Notes under the pieces: generated by a model | Database searches by the model: none | Told to the model about the DNA's origin: nothing | The model's input: only the letters and a program-made list of their open reading frames with translations | Source: Rattus norvegicus | Taxonomy: Eukaryota > Chordata > Mammalia > Rodentia > Muridae | Direction of reading: 5' to 3' | Assembly (NCBI RefSeq): GCF_036323735.1 | Contig: NC_086033.1 | Coordinates: 1,819,326-1,883,325, forward strand | DNA length: 64,000 bases | Position numbers and translations under genes: made by a program | In this document: positions 21,152-30,018 of the stretch, piece after piece | Position numbering within the stretch: position 1 is the first letter of the stretch | Layout: each line of letters starts with the position of its first letter

Positions 21152-24100
21152 CTAATAGCCACTTATCAATGAGTGCATACCATGTATGTCTTTCTGTGAT
21201 TGGGTTAGCTCACTCAGGATGATATTTTCCAGTTCCAACCATTTGCCTACGAATTTCATAAACTCGTTGTTTTTGATAGCTGAGTAATATTCCATTGTGT
21301 AGATGTACCACATTTTCTGTATCCATTCCTCTGTTGAAGGGCATCTGGGTTCTTTCCATTTTCTGGCTATTATAAATAAGGCTGCGATGAATATAGTGGA
21401 GCACGTGTCTCTTTTATATGTTGAGGCATCTTTTGGGTATATGCCCAAGAGAGGTATAGCTGGATCCTCAGGCAGTTCAATGTCCAATTTTCTGAGGAAC
21501 CTCCAGACTGATTTCCAGAATGGTTTTACCAGTCTGCAATCCCACCAACAATGGAGGAGTGTTCCTCTTTCTCCACATCCTCGCCAGCATCTGCTGTCAC
21601 CTGAGTTTTTGATCTTAGCCAATCGCACTGGTGTGAGGTGAAATCTCAGGGTTGTTTTGATTTGCATTTCCCTTATGACTAAAGATGTTGAACATTTCTT
21701 TAGGTGTTTCTCAGCCATTCGGCATTCCTCAGCTGTGAATTCTTTGTTTAGCTCTGAACCCCATTTTTTAATAGGGTTATTTGTTTCCCTGCGGTCTAAC
21801 TTCTTGAGTTCTTTGTATATTTTGGAAATAAGGCCTCTATCTGTTGTAGGATTGGTAAAGATCTTTTCCCAATCTGTTGGTTGCCGTTTTGTCCTAACCA
21901 CAGTGTCCTTTGCCTTACAGAAGCTTTGCAGTTTTATGAGATCCCATTTGTCGATTCTTGATCTTAGAGCATAAGCCATTGGTGTTTTGTTCAGGAAATT
22001 TTTTCCAGTGCCCATGTGTTCCAGATGCTTCCCTAGTTTTTCTTCTATTAGTTTGAGTGTGTCTGGTTTGATGTGGAGGTCCTTGATCCACTTGGACTTA
22101 AGCTTTGTACAGGGTGATAAGGATGGATCGATCTGCATTCTTCTACATGTTGCCCTCCAGTTGAACCAGCACCATTTGCTGAAAATGCTATCTTTTTTCC
22201 ATTGGATGGTTTTGGATCCTTTGTCAAAAATCAAGTGACCATAGGTGTGTGGGTTCATTTCTGGGTCTTCAATTCTATTCCATTGGTCTATCTGTCTGTC
22301 TCTGTACCAATACCATGCAGTTTTTATCACTATTGCTCTGTAATACTGCTTGAGTTCAGGGATAGTGATTCCCCCTGAAGTCCTTTTATTGTTGAGGATA
22401 GCTTTAGCTATCCTGGGTTTTTTGTTATTCCAGATGAATTTGCAAATTGTTCTGTCTAACTCTTTGAAGAATTGGATTGGTATTTTGATGGGGATTGCAT
22501 TGAATCTGTAGATTGCTTTTGGTAAAATGGCCATTTTTACCATATTAATCCTGCCAATCCATGAGCATGGGAGATCTTTCCATCTTCTGAGGTCTTCTTC
22601 AATTTCTTTCCTCAGTGTCTTGAAGTTCTTATTGTACAGATCTTTTACTTGCTTGGTTAAAGTCACACCGAGGTACTTTATATTATTTGGGTCTATTATG
22701 AAGGGTGTCGTTTCCCTAATTTCTTTCTCGGCTTGTTTCTCTTTTGTATAGAGGAAGGCAACTGATTTATTTGAGTTAATTTTATACCCAGCCACTTTGC
22801 TGAAGTTGTTTATCAGCTTTAGTAGTTCTCTGGTGGAACTTTTGGGATCACTTAAATATACTATCATGTCATCTGCAAATAGTGATATTTTGACCTCTTC
22901 TTTTCCGATCTGTATCCCTTTGATCTCCTTTTGTTGTCTGATTGCTCTGGCTAGAACTTCAAGAACTATATTGAATAAGTAGGGAGAGAGTGGGCAGCCT
23001 TGTCTAGTCCCTGATTTTAGTGGGATTGCTTCAAGTTTCTCTCCATTTAGTTTAATGTTAGCAACTGGTTTGCTGTATATGGCTTTTACTATGTTTAGGT
23101 ATGGGCCTTGAATTCCTATTCTTTCCAGGACTTTTATCATGAAGGGGTGTTGAATTTTGTCAAATGCTTTCTCAGCATCTAATGAAATGATCATGTGGTT
23201 CTGTTCTTTCAGTTTGTTTATATAATGGATCACGTTGATGGTTTTCCGTATATTAAACCATCCCTGCATGCCTGGGATGAAGCCTACTTGATCATGGTGG
23301 ATGATTGTTTTGATGTGCTCTTGAATTCGGTTTGCCAGAATTTTATTGAGTATTTTTGCGTCGATATTCATAAGGGAAATTGGTCTGAAGTTCTCTTTCT
23401 TTGTTGTGTCTTTGTGTGGTTTAGGTATAAGAGTAATTGTGGCTTCATAGAAGGAATTCGGTAGTGCTCCATCTGTTTCAATTTTGTGGAATAGTTTGGA
23501 TAATATTGGTATGAGGTCTTCTATGAAGGTTTGATAGAATTCTGCACTAAACCCGTCTGGACCTGGGCTCTTTTTGGTTGGGAGACCTTTAATGACTGCT
23601 TCTATTTCCTTAGGAGTTATGGGGTTGTTTAACTGGTTTATCTGTTCCTGATTTAACTTCGATACCTGGTATCTGTCTAGGAAATTGTCCATTTCCTGAA
23701 GATTTTCAAATTTTGTTGAATATAGGTTTTTATAGTAAGATCTGATGATTTTTTGAATTTCCTCCGAATCTGTAGTTATGTCTCCCTTTTCATTTCTGAT
23801 TTTGTTAATTTGGACACACTCTCTGTGTCCTCTCGTTAGTCTGGCTAAGGGTTTATCTATCTTGTTGATTTTCTCAAAGAACCAACTTTTCGTTCTGTTG
23901 ATTCTTTCTATGGTCCTTTTTGTTTCTACTTGGTTGATTTCAGCTCTGAGTTTGATTATTTCCTGCCTTCTACTCCTCCTGGGTGTATTTGCTTCTTTTT
24001 GTTCTAGAGCTTTTAGGTGTGCTGTCAAGCTGCTGACATATGCTCTTTCCTGTTTCTTTCTGCAGGCACTCAGCGCTATGAGTTTTCCTCTTAGCACAGC

Positions 24101-25012
24101 TTTCATTGTGTCCCATAAGTTTGAGTATGTTGTATCTTCATTTTCATTAAATTCTAAAAAGTTTTTAATTTCTTTCTTTATTTCTTCCTTGACCAGGTTA
24201 TCATTGAGTAGAGCATTGTTCAATTTCCACGTATATGTGGGCATTCTTCCCTTATTGTTATTGAAGACCAGTTTTAGGCCGTGGTGGTCCGATAGCACGC
24301 ATGGGATTATTTCTATCTTTCTGTACCTTTTGAGGCCCGTTTTTTGACCAATTATATGGTCAATTTTGGAGAAAGTACCATGAGGAGCTGAGAAGAAGGT
24401 ATATCCTTTTGCTTTAGGATAGAAAGTTCTATAAATATCCGTTAAGTCCATTTGGCTCATGACTTCTCTTAGTCTGTCTACATCACTGTTTAATTTCTGT
24501 TTCCATGATCTGTCCATTGATGAGAGTGGGGTGTTGAAATCTCCCACTATTATTGTGTGAGGTGCAATGTGTGTTTTGAGCTTTAGTAAGGTTTCTTTTA
24601 CATATGTAGGTGCCCTTGTATTTGGGGCATAGATATTTAGGATTGAGAGTTCATCTTGGTGGATTTTTCCTTTGATGAATATGAAGTGTCCTTCCTTATC
24701 TTTTTTGATGACTTTTAGTTGGAAATTGATTTTATTTGATATTAGAATGGCTACTCCAGCTTGCTTCTTCTGACCATTTGCTTGGAAAGTTGTTTTCCAG
24801 CCTTTCACTCTGAGATAGTGTCTGTCTTTGTCTCTGAGGTGTGTTTCCTGTAGGCAGCAGAATGCAGGGTCCTCGTTGCGTATCCAGTTTGTTAATCTAT
24901 GTCTTTTTATTGGGGAGTTGAGGCCATTGATATTGAGAGATATTAAGGAATAGTGATTATTGCTTCCCGTTATATTCATATTTGATGTGAGGTTATGTTT
25001 GTGTGCTTTCAT
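21152..25012 (-). CDS. LINE-1 ORF2p: endonuclease / reverse transcriptase, intact
   Basis: An uninterrupted frame of 1286 aa, full length for a rodent L1 ORF2 (about 1280 aa). The N-terminal APE-type endonuclease has its metal and catalytic motifs: SLNINGLNSP (Asn about 29), LQETHL (Glu56), VGDFNTPLS (Asp/Asn about 160), SKIDHIIG and LSDHHGLKL. The reverse transcriptase has KSPGPDGFSAEFYQ, SLDAEKAFD, RQGCPLSPYLFN and the catalytic FADD (about 715). A C-terminal cysteine motif C-x3-C-x7-H-x4-C lies in CWRGCGERGTLLHCWWDC. ORF2p nicks target DNA and primes cDNA synthesis from L1 RNA in the nucleus. It starts 25 bp after the ORF1 stop, as expected for reinitiation translation. No stop, frameshift or missing catalytic residue seen. 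Activity is not shown by sequence alone. Confidence 0.97.
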   Translation of the reverse strand: MKAHKHNLTSNMNITGSNNHYSLISLNINGLNSPIKRHRLTNWIRNEDPAFCCLQETHLRDKDRHYLRVKGWKTTFQANGQKKQAGVAILISNKINFQLKVIKKDKEGHFIFIKGKIHQDELSILNIYAPNTRAPTYVKETLLKLKTHIAPHTIIVGDFNTPLSSMDRSWKQKLNSDVDRLREVMSQMDLTDIYRTFYPKAKGYTFFSAPHGTFSKIDHIIGQKTGLKRYRKIEIIPCVLSDHHGLKLVFNNNKGRMPTYTWKLNNALLNDNLVKEEIKKEIKNFLEFNENEDTTYSNLWDTMKAVLRGKLIALSACRKKQERAYVSSLTAHLKALEQKEANTPRRSRRQEIIKLRAEINQVETKRTIERINRTKSWFFEKINKIDKPLARLTRGHRECVQINKIRNEKGDITTDSEEIQKIIRSYYKNLYSTKFENLQEMDNFLDRYQVSKLNQEQINQLNNPITPKEIEAVIKGLPTKKSPGPDGFSAEFYQTFIEDLIPILSKLFHKIETDGALPNSFYEATITLIPKPHKDTTKKENFRPISLMNIDAKILNKILANRIQEHIKTIIHHDQVGFIPGMQGWFNIRKTINVIHYINKLKEQNHMIISLDAEKAFDKIQHPFMIKVLERIGIQGPYLNIVKAIYSKPVANIKLNGEKLEAIPLKSGTRQGCPLSPYLFNIVLEVLARAIRQQKEIKGIQIGKEEVKISLFADDMIVYLSDPKSSTRELLKLINNFSKVAGYKINSNKSVAFLYTKEKQAEKEIRETTPFIIDPNNIKYLGVTLTKQVKDLYNKNFKTLRKEIEEDLRRWKDLPCSWIGRINMVKMAILPKAIYRFNAIPIKIPIQFFKELDRTICKFIWNNKKPRIAKAILNNKRTSGGITIPELKQYYRAIVIKTAWYWYRDRQIDQWNRIEDPEMNPHTYGHLIFDKGSKTIQWKKDSIFSKWCWFNWRATCRRMQIDPSLSPCTKLKSKWIKDLHIKPDTLKLIEEKLGKHLEHMGTGKNFLNKTPMAYALRSRIDKWDLIKLQSFCKAKDTVVRTKRQPTDWEKIFTNPTTDRGLISKIYKELKKLDRRETNNPIKKWGSELNKEFTAEECRMAEKHLKKCSTSLVIREMQIKTTLRFHLTPVRLAKIKNSGDSRCWRGCGERGTLLHCWWDCRLVKPFWKSVWRFLRKLDIELPEDPAIPLLGIYPKDASTYKRDTCSTIFIAALFIIARKWKEPRCPSTEEWIQKMWYIYTMEYYSAIKNNEFMKFVGKWLELENIILSELTQSQKDIHGMHSLISGY

Positions 25013-25037
25013 TCTCTTTGTTTTGTTGCCAAGACGA

Positions 25038-26063
25038 TTAGTTTCTTGCTTCTTCTAGGGTATAGCTTGCCTCCTTATGTTGGGCTTTACCATTTATTAT
25101 CCTTTGTAGTGCTGGATTTGTAGAAAGATATTGTGTAAATTTGGTTTTGTCATGGAATATCTTGGTTTCTCCATCAATGTTAATTGAGAGTTTTGCTGGA
25201 TACAGTAATCTGGGCTGGCATTTGTGTTCTCTTAGGGTCTGTATAACATCAGTCCAGGATCTTCTGGCCTTCATAGTTTCTGGCGAGAAGTCTGGTGTGA
25301 TTCTGATAGGTCTCCCTTTATATGTTACTTGACCTTTTTCCCTTACTGCTTTTAATATTCTTTCTTTATTTTGTGCGTTTGGTGTTTTGACAATTATGTG
25401 ACGGGAGGTGTTTCTTTTCTGGTCCAATCTATTTGGAGTTCTGTAGGCTTCCTGTATGTCTATGGGTATCTCTTTTTTTAGGTTAGGGAAGTTTTCTTCT
25501 ATGATTTTGTTGAAGATATTTACTGGTCCTTTGAGCTGGGAGTCTTCACTCTCTTCTATACCTATTATCCTTAGGTTTGATCTTCTCATTGAGTCCTGGA
25601 TTTCCTGTATGTTTTGGACCAGTAGCTTTTTCCGCTTTACATTATCTTTGACAGTTGAGTCAATGATTTCTATGGAATCTTCTGCTCCTGAGATTCTCTC
25701 TTCCATCTCTTGTATTCTGTTGGTGAAGCTTGTATCTACAGCTCCTTGTCTCTTCTTTTGGTTTTCTATATCCAGGGTTGTTTCCATGTGTTCTTTCTTG
25801 ATTGCTTCTATTTCCATTTTTAATTCCTTCAACTGTTTGATTGTGTTTTCCTGGAATTCTTTCAGGGATTTTTGCGATTCCTCTCTGTAGGCTTTTACTT
25901 GTTTATTAATGTTTTCCTGTGCTTCCCTAAGTGTGTTCAGGTCTTTCCTGAAGTCCTCCAGCATCATGATCAAATATGATTTTGAAACTAGATCTTGCTT
26001 TTCTGGTGTGTTTGGATATTCCATGTTTGTTTTGGTGGGAGAATTGGGCTCCGATGATGGCAT
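25038..26063 (-). CDS. LINE-1 ORF1p: RNA-binding coiled-coil protein, start codon displaced
   Basis: Open frame of 341 aa from the first available ATG (MPSSEPNSPTKTNMEYPNTP). Residues about 30-145 form a long heptad coiled coil (trimerisation) rich in K/E/Q/L. About 150-250 is the RRM (RRSNLRIIGIEE and following), and the basic C-terminal domain (ITPDFSPETMKARRSW, then KLSINIDGETKIF) completes the nucleic-acid binder and chaperone. The family normally starts 16 codons earlier (ARGKRRNPSNRNQDY precedes this Met), and those codons are present and open here. The initiator position reads ACG (26,111-26,109) instead of ATG. The older L1 in this window keeps ATG at the same place (29,527-29,525). 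The likely product therefore lacks the basic N-terminus unless ACG is used. The rest appears intact. Confidence 0.93.
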   Translation of the reverse strand: MPSSEPNSPTKTNMEYPNTPEKQDLVSKSYLIMMLEDFRKDLNTLREAQENINKQVKAYREESQKSLKEFQENTIKQLKELKMEIEAIKKEHMETTLDIENQKKRQGAVDTSFTNRIQEMEERISGAEDSIEIIDSTVKDNVKRKKLLVQNIQEIQDSMRRSNLRIIGIEESEDSQLKGPVNIFNKIIEENFPNLKKEIPIDIQEAYRTPNRLDQKRNTSRHIIVKTPNAQNKERILKAVREKGQVTYKGRPIRITPDFSPETMKARRSWTDVIQTLREHKCQPRLLYPAKLSINIDGETKIFHDKTKFTQYLSTNPALQRIINGKAQHKEASYTLEEARN

Positions 26064-26309
26064 GTAGTCTTGGTTTCTGTTGCTTGGGTTCCTGCGCTTG
26101 CCTCTCGCCGTCAGATTATCTCTAGTGTTACTTTGTTCTGCTATTTCTGACAGTGGCTAGACTGTCCTATAAGCCTGTGTGTCAGGAGTGCTGTAGACCT
26201 GTTTTCCTCTCTTTCAGTCAGTTATGGGGACAGAGTGTTCTGCTTTCGGGCGTGTAGTTTTTCCTCTCTACAGGTCTTCAGCTGTTCCTGTGGGCCTGTG
26301 TCTTGAGTT
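26064..26309 (-). other. young L1 5' UTR, unique segment before ORF1
   Basis: Non-tandem leader between monomer A and ORF1. It includes the 16 displaced ORF1 codons at 26,064-26,111. No other recognisable function. Confidence 0.8.
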
Positions 26310-26915
26310 CACCAGGCAGCTTTCTTGCAGCAGAAAATTTGGTCTTACCTGTGGTCCCGAGGCTCAGGTTTGCTCGTGGGGTGCTGCCCAGGGGCTCTCT
26401 GCAGCGGCAGCAACCAGGAAGACCTGTGCCGCCCCTTCCGGGAGCTTCAGTGCACCAGGGTTCCAGATGGTCTTTGGCTTTTTCCTCTGGCGTCCGAGAT
26501 GTGTGTGCAGGGAGCAGTCTCTTCTGGTTTCCCAGGCCTGTCTGCCTCTCTGAAGGTTTAGCTCTCCCTCCCACGGGATTTGGGTGCAGAGAACTGTTTA
26601 TCAGGTCTGTTTCCTTCAGGGTCCAGCGGTGTCTCTGGCAGGGGTCCTGCCGCTCCTGGGCCCTCCCCCACGGGAGCCCAGAGGCCTTATACAGTTTCCT
26701 CTTGGGCCAGGGATGTGGGCAGGGGTGAGCAGTGTTGGTGGTCTCTTCCGCTCTGCAGCCTCAGGAGTGCCCACCTGACCAGGCGGTTGGGTCTCTCTCT
26801 CACCGGGTCTGGGAGCAGAGAGCTGCTGCGGGCCGGGATCCGCGGGTGTGGGACTTCCGGTAAACACAGAACGTGCCCGGTTCTAGAGAAATTCTGCTTC
26901 CGTGTGTCCCAAGCT
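26310..26915 (-). promoter_or_regulatory. L1 5' UTR monomer A (606 bp)
   Basis: First of three tandem copies, closest to ORF1. In rodent L1s the monomers carry the Pol II promoter. It differs from copy B at a few sites (for example ggtttgctc against agttcgctc near 26,367, and cagcgg against cggcgg near 26,623). It contains a sense-strand CAG|GTAAGA donor-like site at 26,351-26,343. Confidence 0.93.
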
Positions 26916-27521
26916 CACCAGGCAGCTTTCTTGCAGCAGAAAATTTGGTCTTACCTGTGATCCCGAGGCTCAAGTTCGCTCGTGGGGTGCTGCCCAGGGG
27001 CTCTCTGCAGCGGCAGCAACCAGGAAGACCTGTGCCGCCCCTTCCGGGAGCTTCAGTGCACCAGGGTTCCAGATGGTCTTTGGCTTTTTCCTCTGGCGTC
27101 CGAGATGTGTGTGCAGGGAGCAGTCTCTTCTGGTTTCCCAGGCCTGTCTGCCTCTCTGAAGGTTTAGCTCTCCCTCCCACGGGATTTGGGTGCAGAGAAC
27201 TGTTTATCCGGTCTGTTTCCTTCAGGGTCCGGCGGTGTCTCTGGCAGGGGTCCTGCCGCTCCTGGGCCCTCCCCCACGGGAGCCCAGAGGCCTTATACAG
27301 TTTCCTCTTGGGCCAGGGATGTGGGCAGGGGTGAGCAGTGTTGGTGGTCTCTTCCGCTCTGCAGCCTCAGGAGTGCCCACCTGACCAGGCGGTTGGGTCT
27401 CTCTCTCACCGGGTCTGGGAGCAGAGAGCTGCTGCGGGCCGGGATCCGCGGGTGTGGGACTTCCGGTAAACACAGAACGTGCCCGGTTCTAGAGAAATTC
27501 TGCTTCCGTGTGTCCCAAGCT
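26916..27521 (-). promoter_or_regulatory. L1 5' UTR monomer B (606 bp)
   Basis: Second complete monomer, exactly 606 bp from copy A at every point compared. GC-rich with many intact CpGs. The donor-like CAG|GTAAGA recurs at 26,957-26,949. Confidence 0.93.
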
Positions 27522-27816
27522 CACCAGGCAGCTTTCTTGCAGCAGAAAATTTGGTCTTACCTGTGATCCCGAGGCTCAAGTTCGCTCGTGGGGTGCTGCC
27601 CAGGGGCTCTCTGCAGCGGCAGCAACCAGGAAGACCTGTGCCGCCCCTTCCGGGAGCTTCAGTGCACCAGGGTTCCAGATGGTCTTTGGCTTTTTCCTCT
27701 GGCGTCCGAGATGTGTGTGCAGGGAGCAGTCTCTTCTGGTTTCCCAGGCCTGTCTGCCTCTCTGAAGGTTTAGCTCTCCCTCCCACGGGATTTGGGTGCA
27801 GAGAACTGTTTATCCG
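27522..27816 (-). promoter_or_regulatory. L1 5' UTR monomer C (partial, 295 bp)
   Basis: The outermost copy is truncated mid-monomer at 27,816, where the target-site duplication begins. I saw no difference from the corresponding part of copy B. Termination of reverse transcription or the transcription start inside a monomer explains the partial copy. Confidence 0.93.
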
Positions 27817-27832
27817 TCTTGACCACATTATC
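27817..27832. repeat. target-site duplication (right) of the young L1
   Basis: Second copy of TCTTGACCACATTATC, after which the older L1 ORF2 sequence resumes without a gap. Confidence 0.98.
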
Positions 27833-28510
27833 ATTCAGTAGAGTGTTGTTCAACTTGCATGTATATGTGGGCTTTCTGTTGTTTTTGTTGTTATTAAAGG
27901 CCAGTCTTAGTCCATGGTGATCTGATAGGATGCATGGGATTATTTCAATCTTCTGGTATCTGTTGAGGCTAGTTTTGTGACTGATTATCTGGCCAATTTT
28001 GGAGAAGGTATGTACCATGAAGTGCTGAGAAGGTATATTCTTTTGTTTTAGGATAAAATGTCCTATAAATATCTGTTAAATCCATTTGGTTCCTAACTCT
28101 GTTAGTTTATCTATGTCTCTGTTTAATTTCTGTTTCCAAGATCTGTCCATTGATGAGAGTAGGGTTTTGCAATTTCCTACTATTATTGTGTGAGGTGCAA
28201 TGTTTGATTTGAGCTTTAGTAAGTTTTCTTGTATGAATGTAGATGCCCTTGCATAGATATTCAGGATTGAGAGTTCATCTTGGTGTATTTTTCCTTTATG
28301 AATATGAGGTGTCCTTCGTTATCTTTTTTGATAACTTTTGGTTGAAAGTCAATTTTATTCAATATTAGAATGACTACATCACCTGGTTTAATTGGACCAT
28401 TTGCTTGGAAAGTTGTTTTCCAGCATTTTACTCTGAGGTAGTGTCTGTTTTAGTCTCTGAGGTATGTATGTTTCAGGTATACAGTTTCCTGTATGTAGCA
28501 AAATTGCAAG
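27833..28510 (-). pseudogene. older L1 ORF2 remnant (endonuclease region)
   Basis: Decayed frames still show fragments such as KIGQIISHKTSLNRYQKIEI and ILSDHHGLRLAFNNN (27,770-28,018). Compared with the young L1, the segment coding the first roughly 45 residues of ORF2 plus the ORF1-ORF2 spacer is missing at about 28,500-28,511, a deletion of about 135 bp. The ORF2 start and first catalytic motif are therefore gone. Confidence 0.88.
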
Positions 28511-28514
28511 GAGA

Positions 28515-29527
28515 TTATTTTCTTGCTTTTTCTAGGATGTAGTTTTCCTCCTTTTGTTGGAGTTTTCCATCTTTTATCCTTTGTAGGGCTGGATTTGTAG
28601 AAAGTTATTGAGTAAATTTTGTTTTGTCATGGGATATCTTGGTTTCTCCATCTATGTTAATTGAGAGTTTTGCTGGATATAGTAACCTGGGCTGGCATTT
28701 GTGTTCTCTCAGTGTCTGTATAACATCTGCCCAGGATCTTCTGGCTTTCATAGTCTCTGGTGAGAAGTCTGGTATAATTCTGATAGGTCAGCCTTTACAT
28801 GTTACTTGACTTTTTTCCTTTACTGATTCTTTGTTTTTTGGGGTTTTGTGTTTTAACTATTATGTGACAGGAGGAATTTCTTTTCTGGTCCAATCTATTT
28901 GGAGTTCTGTAAACTTCTTGAATGTTTATGGGCATCTCTTTCTTTAGGTTAGGGGAGTTTTCTTCTATAATTTTGTTGAAGATATTTGCTGGCCCTTTAA
29001 GTTGGGAGTCTTCACACTCTTCTATTTGTGTTTTACATTATCTTTGACAGTTGTGTCGATGTTTTCTATGGTATCTTCTGCCCCTGAGATTCTTTCTATC
29101 TCTTGTATTCTTTTGGTGATGCTTGCATCTATGATTCTTGATCTCTTCCCTAAGTTTTCTATCTCCAGGATTGTCTCCCTTTGTGCTTTCTTTATTGTTT
29201 CTATTTCCATTTTTAAATCCTGGACGGTTTTCTTCAATTCCTTCACCTGTTTGGCTGTGCTTTCCTGTAATTCTTTAAGGGATTTTTGTGTTTCCTCCTT
29301 AAGGGCTTCTAATTATTTACTTGTATTGTCCTGTATTTCTTTAAAGGAGCTATTTATGTCTCTCTAAGTCCTCTATCATCATCATAAGATGTGATTTTTA
29401 ACTCCAAATCTTGCTTTTCTGGTGTGTTTGGATATCCAGTACTTGCTTTGGTGGGAGAACTGGGCTCTGATGATGCCAGGTAGTCTTGGTTTCTGTTGCT
29501 TAGGTTCCTGTGCTTGCCTCTTGCCAT
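28515..29527 (-). pseudogene. older L1 ORF1 remnant
   Basis: Colinear with the young ORF1. Stop complement TTA is at 28,515-28,517 and the conserved initiator ATG at 29,527-29,525 (sense ATGGCAAGAGGCAAG). The span of 1013 bp is not a multiple of three, and stops or frameshifts break it. A readable coiled-coil piece remains at 29,022-29,246 (MKELKKTVQDLKMEIETI and following). It matters as the in-window reference for the ancestral start codon. Confidence 0.9.
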
Positions 29528-30006
29528 CAGGTTGTCTCTGGTGTTAGCTTGTCTTGCTGTTTCTAACAGTGGCTTGACTCTCCTGTAGGCCTGTGTGTCA
29601 GCACTCCTGTAGACCTGTTTTCATTCAGCAGGATCTGGGAACAGAGAGCTGCTCCAGGGTTTATATAACCTGAAGCCTCCTGATCAGCTGCTTGGTGCAG
29701 AAAAGTTGGTCTTACCTCTGCTCTCAGGTGTATAGGTGCTCCTGGCATCTGACTTTTAGTTCTTGGTGCAGGCAGAAACCTGAAGGGTCCTCCCTCTGAC
29801 TGCTGCTAGGTCCCTGTGCCTAGGGCACAGAGGACACTAGGGAGTTTCCTCTTGGGTCAGGAATGTGGGCAGAAAGTAGTTGTCTTCTCTGAGCTCTCAG
29901 GATTGTCAGCACTTCTGAGGGTCCAGCTCTCTCTCCAACAGGATTTACGTGCAGGGAGTTATGGGACTGGTCCAGTTCAGTTCTGGACACAGCCAGAAAC
30001 CAGAAG
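29528..30006 (-). other. older L1 5' UTR
   Basis: Related in places to the young L1 leader (for example 'gttggtcttacctctgctct', 'tttcctcttgggtcaggaatgtgggc') but not tandemly repeated. It contains GAG|GTAAGA on the sense strand at 29,718-29,710, homologous to the donor-like site in each young monomer. Confidence 0.8.
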
Positions 30007-30018
30007 TGCTTCCCACTT
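30007..30018. repeat. target-site duplication (right) of the older L1
   Basis: TGCTTCCCACTT, matching 16,693-16,704. Confidence 0.65.

Larger units (their letters stand above)
20427..27816 (-). mobile_element. young full-length rat LINE-1 (L1_Rn type)
   Basis: Complete element of 7390 bp in minus orientation: A16 tail (20,427-20,442 as T16), 3' UTR, ORF2, ORF1, and a 5' UTR with about 2.5 tandem 606-bp monomers. It is bounded by a perfect 16-bp target-site duplication and inserted inside an older L1 of the same orientation. It moves by target-primed reverse transcription: ORF2p nicks and copies, ORF1p packages the RNA. Evidence of youth: open ORF1 and ORF2, near-identical monomers and retained CpGs in the 5' UTR. 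The canonical ORF1 ATG is lost. Confidence 0.98.
27833..30006 (-). mobile_element. older LINE-1, 5' part (split by the young L1)
   Basis: Continuation of the older element: ORF2 endonuclease region, ORF1 and 5' UTR, ending where TGCTTCCCACTT (30,007-30,018) repeats the left flank. Without the young insertion and one target-site duplication copy, the older L1 is about 5.9 kb, nearly full length. Confidence 0.92.

Noticed and set aside
21303..24347. Plus-strand frames up to 189 aa opposite ORF2
   Set aside because: Shadow frames of the minus-strand ORF2; composition (Ser/Phe/Leu rich) is the mirror of A-rich L1 coding sequence.
26310..27816. CRISPR-like or satellite array
   Set aside because: Only 2.5 long monomers without spacers, inside an L1 5' UTR; eukaryotic context.
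26303..27841. Plus-strand frames of 120-153 aa repeated across the L1 5' UTR
   Set aside because: Antisense to the L1, recurring only because the 606-bp monomer is tandem and GC-rich; no known antisense ORF of this kind that I can support in rat L1.
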